Positions 8,001 through 17,269 of a DNA stretch of 64,000 bases are shown here, one piece after another. The stretch comes from Thalassotalea_F euphylliae (GTDB lineage Bacteria; Pseudomonadota; Gammaproteobacteria; Enterobacterales; Alteromonadaceae): positions 434,001 through 498,000 of the forward strand of contig NZ_JBHUIB010000012.1 of the NCBI RefSeq assembly GCF_042682785.1, read 5' to 3'. Each line of letters begins with the position of its first letter. Position 1 is the first letter of the stretch. Below the pieces are notes generated by a model that searched no databases, was not told the DNA's origin, and saw nothing but the letters and a program-made list of their open reading frames with translations. Made by a program: the position numbers and the translations under genes.

Positions 8001-9683
8001 ATGAAAAACATCGTTAAAAGCATCTGTAAGGCGCTCGCTACCGTCTCTGTTATCGGTACGTTGAGCTTCGCAAGTGTTGTTCAAGCGGCGCATAAAGTGC
8101 CTGAACAAATTACATCCTATATTTTATCAAGTAAAAACCTACCTGCTGTGATGAAACAGCTGGACACCATGGGTTTAAAGCCAACACATCAGTTACCTAT
8201 CATCAACGCCATTGCTGTAGAACTGACCGATGCTCAACTAGAGCAGTTGAAAAAACATGTCACTGTAAAAGTGAGTGAGAATTACCAAGTTAAGGCATCT
8301 ACATGGGGCGCTGGTAAAAAACGCTTCCAACCAATTGCATCAGTACCTTATGTAATAGATGCCGACTTGGTGCACTTTATTTATAACTTAGGTGATGGCG
8401 TGACCATCGGCTTCCTAGACACTGGATTAGATCAATTACCCGGTTTAGACCGTGATATGGCTGGCCGAGATAAAGCATGGGGTACCTACGACGCAGTTGC
8501 TAATACGGTCAGCAATTACGACGACGAAGCGAGCGGCCACGGTACTCATGTCGCAAGTGTGGCGGGTAATAGTGACACAGATATGTACGGTAATGTTTAT
8601 GGCGTTGCACCAAATGCCGCGCTTGTTGGTATCAAAGCGTTTGATGCGGAAGGCAAGGCTACATATGCTGACGTTATTCGTGGTATCGATTGGGCAGTTC
8701 AAGTAAAAGACCAAATAAATCTTCGTGTTTTAAACATGTCGTTTAGTGCGACTATTCGCTCTCATTACTGGGATGACCCCCTAAACCAAGCTGTAATGAA
8801 AGCGTGGCAAGAAGGTCTCGTTATTGTTGCGTCTGCGGGTAACACTGGCCCAGATCCTATGACTATTGGTGTACCTGGCAATGTGCCGTACATTATTACA
8901 GTCGGTGCAATGTCTGATAACTACACCATAACGAAAGGTGATGACGACCGCTTAGCCACGTTCAGTGCTGCTGGCCCAACCTATGAAGGGTTTGTAAAGC
9001 CTGAAATTGTAGCACCAGGGGGGCACCTTTCAGGTTTAATGTCATTCGATACACAGATAGTGCAAGAGCACCCTGAATATCATGACGGAGGTCGATACTT
9101 TGAAATGTCAGGTACCTCTCAAGCAGCTGCAGTGGTTTCAGGTGTTGCGGCACTGCTATTGACAAAGGAACCGAACCTGACACCAGACGAAGTAAAATGT
9201 CGTTTAATTGCCGGTGCTGAACCAGCGCTTACTGCACAAGGCGCATTAGCATACAGCGTATTCCAACAAGGTGCAGGTATGGTAAACGCATTCAGCACGT
9301 TGGCGAATAAGGTTACAGGCTGTGCTAATCAAGGCTTGAACATCGCAAAAGATTTAGCGGGCGAAGAGCATTACTCTGGTTCAGCGAATATCAATGAAGA
9401 CGGTAACTTCTATGTTGAAGGTCTAAGCGACGCTTATATTTGGAATGTGGCTAATGTGGTTGATCCAGAAACGGGATATCAATGGTACTCAGATGTAGCG
9501 GTTGATCGTTTTATTTGGAAAAACAACTTAGAAATAGACCGCTTTATTTGGAAAAATAACGTTGAAGTAGACCGGTTTATCTGGAAAAACAACGTGGACG
9601 TAAATCGCTTCATCTGGAAAAACAGTGTGGCAGTGTCGACGTCAGAAACTATCCGAGTGAACAACTGGGTAGAACAACAATAA
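8001..9683 (+). CDS. Secreted S8 serine protease with C-terminal FIWK repeats
   Basis: A 560-residue exported subtilase. Signal peptide 1-29 (cut near VQA-A); I9-like propeptide about 33-98; catalytic S8 domain about 115-435 with Asp140 (FLDTGLD), His180 (GHGTHVAS), Asn281 (ASAGN) and Ser373 (GTSQAAAV). The acid and oxyanion residues are all present, so it should be active. Residues 440-500 form a short linker domain (SANINEDGNFYVEG, then AYIWNV). Residues 501-544 are four tandem 11-residue units of the form VDRFIWKNNVE, an unusual tail for this family. An ATG preceded by GGGAAGAACA is the start. It is followed by a strong terminator. The repeats may bind a surface, glycan or the protease's own propeptide; that is speculation. 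Confidence 0.92.
   Translation: MKNIVKSICKALATVSVIGTLSFASVVQAAHKVPEQITSYILSSKNLPAVMKQLDTMGLKPTHQLPIINAIAVELTDAQLEQLKKHVTVKVSENYQVKASTWGAGKKRFQPIASVPYVIDADLVHFIYNLGDGVTIGFLDTGLDQLPGLDRDMAGRDKAWGTYDAVANTVSNYDDEASGHGTHVASVAGNSDTDMYGNVYGVAPNAALVGIKAFDAEGKATYADVIRGIDWAVQVKDQINLRVLNMSFSATIRSHYWDDPLNQAVMKAWQEGLVIVASAGNTGPDPMTIGVPGNVPYIITVGAMSDNYTITKGDDDRLATFSAAGPTYEGFVKPEIVAPGGHLSGLMSFDTQIVQEHPEYHDGGRYFEMSGTSQAAAVVSGVAALLLTKEPNLTPDEVKCRLIAGAEPALTAQGALAYSVFQQGAGMVNAFSTLANKVTGCANQGLNIAKDLAGEEHYSGSANINEDGNFYVEGLSDAYIWNVANVVDPETGYQWYSDVAVDRFIWKNNLEIDRFIWKNNVEVDRFIWKNNVDVNRFIWKNSVAVSTSETIRVNNWVEQQ
9501..9632 (+). repeat. Four tandem 33-bp units encoding VDRFIWKNN-type repeats
   Basis: Four in-frame 33-bp units encode 11 residues each. 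The D/N-R-F-I-W-K-N core is invariant apart from one D-to-N change, while positions 1, 10 and 11 vary (V/I and LE/VE/VD/VA). Synonymous differences between the copies show that the protein sequence, not just the DNA, has been kept. A degenerate AYIWNV segment about 20 residues upstream may be an older copy. Confidence 0.9.
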
Positions 9684-9704
9684 ATCCAACCTGTCATGTT
9701 TAGC

Positions 9705-9729
9705 TAAAGGCGCCAATTTGGCGCCTTTA
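9705..9729 (+). terminator. Rho-independent-like terminator after the FIWK-repeat subtilase
   Basis: A 10-bp perfect stem (TAAAGGCGCC with GGCGCCTTTA) around a 5-base loop, 21 bp beyond the stop codon. The T-tail is short and partly inside the stem. Confidence 0.7.
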
Positions 9730-9797
9730 CTTGCTTTAGAGGTTATATTCACGGAAGCTAGGTAGAACGTGTAAAAGGAGGTTGAAGAGAGTAAATA

Positions 9798-12700
9798 GTG
9801 ATAAAAAAAATAATAATTTCTTGCTTGTTTTCGATGTTTTTTGCTGCGCAGCTTCTCGCAGACACCTTCGATACGTTTAAACATTTCCCAATAGAAAACC
9901 CTCTGTCTTATAAGTCTGTGCGAACAATTGCACAGGATGAAAGCGGTTATATGTGGTTTGGCTCACAGGAAGGGCTGCATCGCTATGACGGCTACGAAAT
10001 AAAATCATACTTGCACAATATTGAGCAGCCCGATTCGCTGTCATCTGATGTTATCAGTCGGATAATGATAGACAGTAGGCAGCGCTTATGGATAGCGACT
10101 TGGGGAGGTGGCTTAAATTTAATGAATACCGCTCGAAACGGTTTTCATCACTTCACAACATCTACAGAACCTTATGCGTTAACTGACGATAATGTAAATG
10201 CGCTTTTAGAGGACGATAAAGGTAATATTTGGATAGGTACCGAGCAAGGCCTTAATTTACTGTCTCAAGTTAATGATAAATGGCAAGTTTTACATATTAA
10301 GGCATCTGAAGAAAACGGACTTAGCCACGATACTGTTCATTCTCTGATGCAAACGCAGACAGGAGAAATTTGGGTGGGTACCAACGGCGGCGGTATTTCA
10401 GTATTTAATGCCGATGGTAATTTTCTACGTACAATAAATTTCAATGCTTTATCCAGTGACAATGAGCTGGCACTTTTAATCAATAATTTGTTTGAAGACG
10501 GCAGTGGTAATATTTGGATAGGCACCATCGAAAATGGGCTGATCAAATATGACACACAAACAACTAAATTTACCCATTTTCAGTATGAAGAAGGTGATTC
10601 CACGTCATTGCCAAGCAACACCATCGAGTGGATTCATCAAGACAGCTCAAAGCGCCTGTGGATTGCTACAGATAAGGGACTTGTTGTTAAACTACCAGCA
10701 AAGCCTTTTATGCGAATTAATCATACGGTTACAAACCCCTATAGTTTAACTAATGACTTTGTACTTACCGTATTTGAAGACGCGAACAAAATGGTGTGGG
10801 TCGGCACATTTTCAGGGGTAAGTCGTTGGGATCCTCACATTGCTACTTTCAAAAAGTATGACAACCAACGCCATGCCCAAATTACAAGCAGTCTCATTAC
10901 GTCATTTACTGAACTTGAAAACGGCAATGTACTGGTAAGCGCATACGACGGTGAAATTTACATTGTTAACAAGCTAAATCAACAAGTTACAACGTTGAAA
11001 GTGGACGATAAATTAGCGAATGTTAGGTTTAGTAGCCTATATGCCAATGACAATATCCTGTGGATTGGCACTAGATCCTCAGGGTTATATCAATACGATA
11101 TTCAAACTAAAACGTTGAAGCACCACCTTCACGATCCTAATAACCCATTGAGTATATCAGCAAACAGCATCACTGATACCTATAGGGATAGTTGGGGCAA
11201 TATCTGGGTGAGTACCTACCATAATGGCCTTAATAAACTAAACGAAGATGGCACGTTTACGCGTTACTTACCTGACGAGAACACACCTGAAAAAGGACCA
11301 AGTACAAAGCATTTATTACAAATTACTGAGGATGAATCAGGTAACTTGTGGTTAGCCACCTATGGCGGCGGTATTAATAAATTTAACCCAGCTACAGGAC
11401 AGTTCACGCATATTAGGCATGATCCCAGCAATACCAGCGGACTAAGTAGTGATATAGCTTGGATAATGCACTTTGATAAAGCAGGGAATTTATGGGTAGG
11501 TACCCAAGCAGCGGGTTTAAATATTCTAACAACTGCCGAGCGTTTGAAAAACAATTTCGTTTTCGAACATCTTACCATCTCAGACGGCTTGAAAGACCAG
11601 ACAGTCTACGGTATCACGCAAGATGATGAAGGTAACATTTGGTTTAGTGCTAACAACGGTATTTCACGCTATTTACCTGAACAGCGCTCGTTTAAACACT
11701 TTGATAACCGCCATGGTTTAACTGATTTGGAGTTCAATCATGGCGCTGTGTTTAAAGGCTCTGACAATACCTTGTATTTTGGTAGTGCGAAGGGGTTCAC
11801 GAGTATTAACCCTGAACAAACCTTATCAGACCAGCCTGCGCCAATAGTCCGATTGAATGCCATCTATAAACAGAATGAAGCATTGCAGTTTGAAAGTGAC
11901 ATATCAAAGGTTAGGCAAGTCGAATTTGGCCATCAAGATCCATTGATCTCATTTGAATATGTAGGACTAAACTACAGCGATCCTGACGCCACTAAATATA
12001 AGTATCGACTACTCGGTTTTGACGATGAATGGATTGATGCTGGCAAGTTGCGTAGGGCTACTTATACCAATTTACCTGCTGGCAAATATACGCTGCAAAT
12101 CATTGCGGCGAATAGTGATAACGTGTGGAGCGAACCTGGTTATTCGCTATCGGTGGTTGTAAACCCTGCACCATGGCAAACCTGGTGGGCATATTTACTG
12201 TACGTGTTTGCACTCGCCTTAATGCTGCTAAGTTACTCTCGCTTCTTAAATAGAAAGCTGGTTGTTGAGCAACAACAACGTCTATTGCTTAAAGAGCAAG
12301 TGGTAGAGAAAACACAAAAATATGTGCAGAAAAATTTAGAGCTAGAGCAAGCAAACCAAGAACTGGAGAAATCCGCGATAATAGACAAAGTGACGGGGGT
12401 CAAAAGTCGCCGTTATCTTGATATTTATATTGAGCAAACCAGCCAGTTGATGAACCAGATTCACCATAATCTATTGCCCGTTCAGCGAAGCTTGCTGCCG
12501 AGGCTTTACGTGCTAATGGTACAAATTGACAACATGGAAACAGTAAATGATGGCCAATTGGTGAATTTAACAGATCTCATGTTATACAGTCGAAATATTG
12601 ATGATTTAGTGGTGCGTTGGTCGGATGATGCTTTTGCCATTATTGGCTATGAAAAAGATAATAATGCAGCGGAACTAGCGGCACGATTGTCACAACGTGT

Positions 12701-12959
12701 TGAAGGCATATTCTCTGAAGGGGTCGATGTCAAAATTGCCTTTTCAAATTATCCTTTTGATATTGAGCAGCCGCTATCTCTAGGCTGGGATCAAATAAGT
12801 GTGCTTATCGAGCTTGGCTTAAGCGTTATTCGCACTGAGCAAGGCATTGATTGGATCGGCTTAATGGCACCAAAACCAGAACGTTTTGATTACATTGAGG
12901 TGATGAAAGCCAAGACATTAAGCGAACTGAAAGAACATATTGTGGTAAAGCACAGTTAG
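9798..12959 (+). CDS. Two-component-type beta-propeller sensor with degenerate GGDEF domain
   Basis: 1053 residues, starting at GTG 9798 with a signal peptide (hydrophobic, cut near LLA-D). About residues 30-690 are periplasmic reg_prop repeats: many copies of G-N-[IL]-W-[IV]-G-T or close variants (GNIWIGTE, GEIWVGTN, GNLWLATY), expected to fold as two seven-bladed propellers. A Y_Y_Y domain follows (about 705-780, YKYRLLGFDDEW, then YTNLPAGKYTLQ), then one membrane helix (about 790-810) and a coiled coil. The cytoplasmic end starts like a GGDEF domain (DKVTGVKSRR at 863), but the signature at 941-946 is WSDDAF instead of GG[DE]EF. Diguanylate cyclase activity is therefore unlikely, and it may bind nucleotide or a partner instead. 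Only five bases separate it from the next gene. Confidence 0.85.
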   Translation: MIKKIIISCLFSMFFAAQLLADTFDTFKHFPIENPLSYKSVRTIAQDESGYMWFGSQEGLHRYDGYEIKSYLHNIEQPDSLSSDVISRIMIDSRQRLWIATWGGGLNLMNTARNGFHHFTTSTEPYALTDDNVNALLEDDKGNIWIGTEQGLNLLSQVNDKWQVLHIKASEENGLSHDTVHSLMQTQTGEIWVGTNGGGISVFNADGNFLRTINFNALSSDNELALLINNLFEDGSGNIWIGTIENGLIKYDTQTTKFTHFQYEEGDSTSLPSNTIEWIHQDSSKRLWIATDKGLVVKLPAKPFMRINHTVTNPYSLTNDFVLTVFEDANKMVWVGTFSGVSRWDPHIATFKKYDNQRHAQITSSLITSFTELENGNVLVSAYDGEIYIVNKLNQQVTTLKVDDKLANVRFSSLYANDNILWIGTRSSGLYQYDIQTKTLKHHLHDPNNPLSISANSITDTYRDSWGNIWVSTYHNGLNKLNEDGTFTRYLPDENTPEKGPSTKHLLQITEDESGNLWLATYGGGINKFNPATGQFTHIRHDPSNTSGLSSDIAWIMHFDKAGNLWVGTQAAGLNILTTAERLKNNFVFEHLTISDGLKDQTVYGITQDDEGNIWFSANNGISRYLPEQRSFKHFDNRHGLTDLEFNHGAVFKGSDNTLYFGSAKGFTSINPEQTLSDQPAPIVRLNAIYKQNEALQFESDISKVRQVEFGHQDPLISFEYVGLNYSDPDATKYKYRLLGFDDEWIDAGKLRRATYTNLPAGKYTLQIIAANSDNVWSEPGYSLSVVVNPAPWQTWWAYLLYVFALALMLLSYSRFLNRKLVVEQQQRLLLKEQVVEKTQKYVQKNLELEQANQELEKSAIIDKVTGVKSRRYLDIYIEQTSQLMNQIHHNLLPVQRSLLPRLYVLMVQIDNMETVNDGQLVNLTDLMLYSRNIDDLVVRWSDDAFAIIGYEKDNNAAELAARLSQRVEGIFSEGVDVKIAFSNYPFDIEQPLSLGWDQISVLIELGLSVIRTEQGIDWIGLMAPKPERFDYIEVMKAKTLSELKEHIVVKHS

Positions 12960-12964
12960 TAAAA

Positions 12965-13861
12965 ATGGAAAAGAAAGAGTTAAAGATAAAATCAAAAATA
13001 ATTCATCAATATACCTTGCCTTTTGGAGTACATGGTTGCCTAGCATTATCGAATGATATGTGTGTAATTCTTGGTGTAAAATCAGGTGAATTGGGTAAGT
13101 TCATACTGTTAAATTCAGGTTCTGTGGAAGTACTTGATTATGAAGTACCTCCAATGGATAAATGTGGCTTCAACTACCGCGGGGCATTATTTAAAACGGA
13201 TGTTGGGTTTGGTTGTGTGTTCGACTATGAGCTTGTTGAATTTGACCTTCGTAAAAGAACTTTCAAAACTACCAGAGTGAAAGATTCACTTCCTCGTGAT
13301 GAAGCCGATCGCAAGACTGGGCCATATCGTGCTGCGGTTCAGGTTAGTAAAAAGGAATATCTAGTTACACTTCAAGATAACTCGCATTATTTTAAAACAA
13401 AATATTTTTGTACGTTGAAAAAAAACATGTGGGGGGCGTGTTATGAGCCCTTTGTTTATACAATGAAAAGAACAACACATATTAGTGCAGTTGATTGTCA
13501 TGCTACCTATGCCAATGGCAGGCTACTGTTCCATAGGTGTGAATTATTTGGATTGGATAGTCATATTTCTGAGTTCTGTGAGATATTAAACGGAAGAGAA
13601 GATGTCATTGCCTCAGTATCTAAGGGAATTGGGCGATTTACGAGCGATGAGCAGCACTTGCTCATCAGAACGTACTCAAAACCGTATGTACTTGAGTTCT
13701 ATTCATTGGAAGGTGTAAAACTTTTTACAATTCCACTAACTCCCAAGCGCGTAATAGGCAACATAGAAAAGCGATTTTTAGAGTTTTTTGATAAATATGA
13801 TTCCACTATTTGGATGGGCCGGGATAGTTACGTCACGCAAACTCGATTTGAAACTTCATAA
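12965..13861 (+). CDS. Protein of unknown function coupled to the propeller sensor
   Basis: 298 residues, not recognised. No signal peptide, membrane helix or lipobox is visible, so it is probably cytoplasmic. The sequence is rich in short strands with aromatic ends (YFCTLKKNMWGACYEPFVY, ISAVDCHATYANGRLLF), which suggests an all-beta, possibly propeller-like fold. It has several cysteines. It starts 5 bp after the stop of the propeller sensor gene, so co-transcription is very likely and a role in the same signalling process is reasonable. Its stretches of A/T-rich codons look slightly different from the neighbours. No function is proposed. Confidence 0.6.
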   Translation: MEKKELKIKSKIIHQYTLPFGVHGCLALSNDMCVILGVKSGELGKFILLNSGSVEVLDYEVPPMDKCGFNYRGALFKTDVGFGCVFDYELVEFDLRKRTFKTTRVKDSLPRDEADRKTGPYRAAVQVSKKEYLVTLQDNSHYFKTKYFCTLKKNMWGACYEPFVYTMKRTTHISAVDCHATYANGRLLFHRCELFGLDSHISEFCEILNGREDVIASVSKGIGRFTSDEQHLLIRTYSKPYVLEFYSLEGVKLFTIPLTPKRVIGNIEKRFLEFFDKYDSTIWMGRDSYVTQTRFETS

Positions 13862-14126
13862 TAATTAATAGATTTTGTAAACATAGGTTGTTGTATGTTT
13901 CGTAATAAATCAAAGTTACAGAGAGGAGCATTTCTGACGCTCGGGATATATGAGTAGTCAGCCGACCTTGGCAATAAATAATCGAGTTCTTTGGGTGTTG
14001 CCATCATTTTTTTATAAACAAAACCATGAAACTTTATCGATAAGAACGTTAACAAAGTTTACTGAGCTGCCCCCTAGTTTAAGGATAGTTTTATATAGAC
14101 TAGTTGACCTTTTTACGATTCAGGCA

Positions 14127-17100
14127 TTAACTATTTGTCTCATTTACAATAGCCTGTTGATACTGTTTTGGTGTGCAGTGATATTTTTCTTTAAAGCATC
14201 GGCCAAAATAAGTTTGTGAAGAGAAACCTGCATCAAGAGCCACACGGCCAATTTGACTACCACTTTTAAGCAACTCTGCCGCTTTCGTTAAACGGAATTC
14301 GCGGATAAAGTTGTTTGGCGTCGTGCCCAATAATACTTTTATCTTTCGCTGAAGTTGGCGCTCACTTACCGCTAACTCTTTTGCGATCACATTGATATCC
14401 AGTTCTGGGTCGGTGTAGTACTTAGCAACTATAGTGGTCAGCTTTTCCAAGAACTTATCATTTAGCGTCGGGGTAGCTTCTTCTTTTGTGGCCTTCTCTA
14501 ATGTGTTTTCAACTTGTTGTTCAGTGGCTTCACTTTGTTGCTGTTGTACAAATGATTGGTAATAAGCAGCTTGTAATTGGCTTCTTGAATCGATGAGGTT
14601 ATCAATGCGAACAAGCAACTCTTGTTGATTAAATGGTTTGCTGAGGTATTCATCGGCGTGCAAGTTCAGGCCTTTTAAACGGCTGTCTAGATCAGAGCGC
14701 GCTGTCAGTAAAATGACGGGAATATGTGCCGTTAAGTCGTTATCTTTTAGTTGCTTTAACACCTCAAAGCCATCAATGCCGGTCAGCATAATGTCACATA
14801 CAATAAGGTCGGGCAGGTACTCTTGCGCAAGCTGCAAGCCAAGTTCGCCGCTTAGCGCAAGTAAGCAATGGTGTCGTTGTTCTATTACTTGCTTGATATG
14901 GCTTTGCATATCGACGTTGTCTTCAATAACAAGGACAACCTTTTGAGAGTGCTGCTGCTGAATTTGTTTTTGTTTATGTTGGTCAACCAGCAAGCTGGAA
15001 ACTTCTTGTTCTGAAACGCCTGAAGGTAGCTCTAACGTGTCTTTGCTTGGCTGGGCTTGCGGGATGATCAGTGTGAACTTACTGCCATGGTTGTATTCAC
15101 TGACTAAATTAATACGCCAATGATGCGCCTTCACAAGTTCATTTACCAGCGATAAGCCAATGCCGACACCAAATACGGATTTATTTTTTTCGTCATCCGC
15201 GCGCTGGAAGCGATCAAATATCTTACTTTGCGCCTCCGATGCTATGCCAATGCCATTGTCGATGATATCTAAAATAATAGAGTCGCCATCTAGCGTCGCA
15301 TTCACCTTAATTGTGCCGCCTGCTGGCGTATACTTAACCGCGTTTGCGAGTAGGTTAAACAGAATTTTTTCGAACGCTTGTGCGTCGCACTCTAACCAGA
15401 GGTCATCATCTATTTTGCATTCAAATTTAAGCTTGTGCTGTTGCGCTAATTTGCTAAAAGAGTCAGCTGGCATTGCCATGAGTGAACTTAGGCGATAGCT
15501 AGCTACCGACAGCTTGGGGTTATCTGCAAGTCGTGATAATTCTAAGAGTTGTTCAACCATGCGAACTAAGCGCAAGCCATTGCGTTTTGCGGTGGACAAC
15601 TCGTCAAGTTGCTTAGCGTCGCTGGTAGTTGTTAAGTAGCGCTCGAGAATGCCGTTAATAATAGTGAGTGGTGTTCTAAACTCATGTGAAATATTGGCAA
15701 TGAATTTGTCTTTTAGGTCGAGCGCTTGTTTTTCGGCAAGTTTACGAGCGGTCAGGTTGATAAGTGTTATCACCACTAGAGGGTGCTCATTTCTGTCGGC
15801 CCATTGCAATTCTGCTTGCACTGGAAAGCGTTCGCCATTATTGCGTTTTGCCGTTCCCTCAACAGACAAGCCGCTGTCTTTGCGCTGCAAACTGTAGACA
15901 TTACTTTTGAAGTCGAAAAAATGGTGCATTTTGTCGTCTTCTGCAAAGAGTTCGTTAACATTTTTATCAATTAAATCTTGCTCTAAACACTGAAATATTT
16001 GTACAGCAGCAGGGTTTGCTGAAAGGATTTTACCCTCTATTGTCGTGGTTAATATCGCGTTGTTTGATGCGGTAACTATCGCTTTTTCTTCACTGTTAAT
16101 TAACGCTGAGTTAAGCGTTTCATTACGTTTATTGAGTGCATCAATGTCATTGTTTAGTGCTTTAGCTTGGCTTTTCAAATGGCTTTGCAACTGGTGTTTT
16201 TTATAGGCAATAACAACGGCAAAAGAGAGTGCGGCGATACTCCACAATATAATAGTGAATGACTGCGCCATTGTTGGTGCTATATAGTTAGCATCTAGTT
16301 CTATGCCACCGAGGTGAATAACAAATGACACCAGTACAAGCACAAATACGTATGCTTCAACAGCGGGCACGTATTGTCGGCGACTGGCATGCATGGTGTG
16401 ATTCAAGGAAAATGTTGCGGCGAACACTACGGCGATGAATGGAAGGAAATGCACTAACGATCGCACATACGTGGTGACCACAGAATTGCCCGTAAGCGCC
16501 ATGACTTCATTCACATTGTCGACAAGTAAACAGCCTGCTCCTACTGTTAGCGATAAATAAACTTTTAACCAGCTGCGGCTTTTGCAATACACCGACTGCG
16601 CCAACAGCCTAATGCAAATTAAGCTTGCGGTTATTGCGTGGAATATTGAAGAGGGTAGGCGGCTCTCATAGTAGTCATTCGAATACTCAAATGGGATAAG
16701 AATAAAATAGCAAAAACAAGTGACAACAAAGAATATGGCTGGAATACGGCCATTAATATAGCGATCGAGTGGTACTTCACTTAAATGCGGGTTTGTTTCA
16801 ATAGCAAGGATGAGAAAAAAGTAACTGAGTAACGAGAAAAAGTCGTTGAGAATAAGGCTATGGTTAAAGTCTGTAGCCAAACCGACAATGTTATTTAGTG
16901 TGCTTGCAAGTATGGCAAAGCCGATAAACTGCCAAAATACGCGAAGTGACCGAGCACCGACGCTAAAGCCAGAAATAAATGCAAAAGCGGCAGCTATTAA
17001 CTGCACAATAAGCAGAGCACTGTGCGCATACACGCTATGTTCGCCCGTTGTCTCAATGGTGGACGTGTAAGGAAAAAAGGCGAGTAGTGTTACGAACACT

Positions 17101-17132
17101 ATCATTAATGATTTATAGGAAAACTGCAGCAT
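14127..17132 (-). CDS. Membrane hybrid histidine kinase / response regulator / AraC protein
   Basis: 1001 residues joining a whole signalling path in one chain. Residues 1-312 contain about nine membrane helices (MASE-like input). A coiled coil runs 315-350 and a PAS domain about 352-465. HisKA has phospho-acceptor His483 (NISHEFRTPLT). HATPase_c spans about 585-692 with N-box NLLANAVKY, G1 DNGIGI and G2 GVGIGLSL. A receiver domain spans 731-850 with Asp780 (VCDIML) and Lys832. An AraC-type HTH spans about 905-995 (two HTHs, ending GFSSQTYFGRCFKEKY). All key residues are present, so it should phosphorylate itself, pass phosphate to its receiver and bind DNA from the membrane. Its targets are unknown. 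It is convergent with the propeller-sensor operon. Confidence 0.92.
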   Translation of the reverse strand: MLQFSYKSLMIVFVTLLAFFPYTSTIETTGEHSVYAHSALLIVQLIAAAFAFISGFSVGARSLRVFWQFIGFAILASTLNNIVGLATDFNHSLILNDFFSLLSYFFLILAIETNPHLSEVPLDRYINGRIPAIFFVVTCFCYFILIPFEYSNDYYESRLPSSIFHAITASLICIRLLAQSVYCKSRSWLKVYLSLTVGAGCLLVDNVNEVMALTGNSVVTTYVRSLVHFLPFIAVVFAATFSLNHTMHASRRQYVPAVEAYVFVLVLVSFVIHLGGIELDANYIAPTMAQSFTIILWSIAALSFAVVIAYKKHQLQSHLKSQAKALNNDIDALNKRNETLNSALINSEEKAIVTASNNAILTTTIEGKILSANPAAVQIFQCLEQDLIDKNVNELFAEDDKMHHFFDFKSNVYSLQRKDSGLSVEGTAKRNNGERFPVQAELQWADRNEHPLVVITLINLTARKLAEKQALDLKDKFIANISHEFRTPLTIINGILERYLTTTSDAKQLDELSTAKRNGLRLVRMVEQLLELSRLADNPKLSVASYRLSSLMAMPADSFSKLAQQHKLKFECKIDDDLWLECDAQAFEKILFNLLANAVKYTPAGGTIKVNATLDGDSIILDIIDNGIGIASEAQSKIFDRFQRADDEKNKSVFGVGIGLSLVNELVKAHHWRINLVSEYNHGSKFTLIIPQAQPSKDTLELPSGVSEQEVSSLLVDQHKQKQIQQQHSQKVVLVIEDNVDMQSHIKQVIEQRHHCLLALSGELGLQLAQEYLPDLIVCDIMLTGIDGFEVLKQLKDNDLTAHIPVILLTARSDLDSRLKGLNLHADEYLSKPFNQQELLVRIDNLIDSRSQLQAAYYQSFVQQQQSEATEQQVENTLEKATKEEATPTLNDKFLEKLTTIVAKYYTDPELDINVIAKELAVSERQLQRKIKVLLGTTPNNFIREFRLTKAAELLKSGSQIGRVALDAGFSSQTYFGRCFKEKYHCTPKQYQQAIVNETNS

Positions 17133-17233
17133 CTAAGAGAGTAATTATTATATTTATGCTTAATTCTTATGCATGTTAACATTGACGAAACATAAAATTA
17201 ACAATGCGGCGATGATAAATCACCAAGTATTGT

Positions 17234-17256
17234 GAGCCGACTGATTTAGTCGACTC
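17234..17256 (-). terminator. Weak hairpin downstream of the DUF3313 gene
   Basis: A 9-bp stem with one mismatch (GAGCCGACT and AGTCGACTC) and a 5-base loop, 14 bp beyond the stop on the minus strand. There is no T-run, so a terminator role is uncertain. Confidence 0.35.
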
Positions 17257-17269
17257 GGTGACATTGATT

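Noticed and set aside
13950..14219. 89-codon plus-strand frame with a hydrophobic end
   Set aside because: It overlaps the 3' end of the hybrid kinase gene on the other strand; the hydrophobic part is the complement of its AraC coding region.
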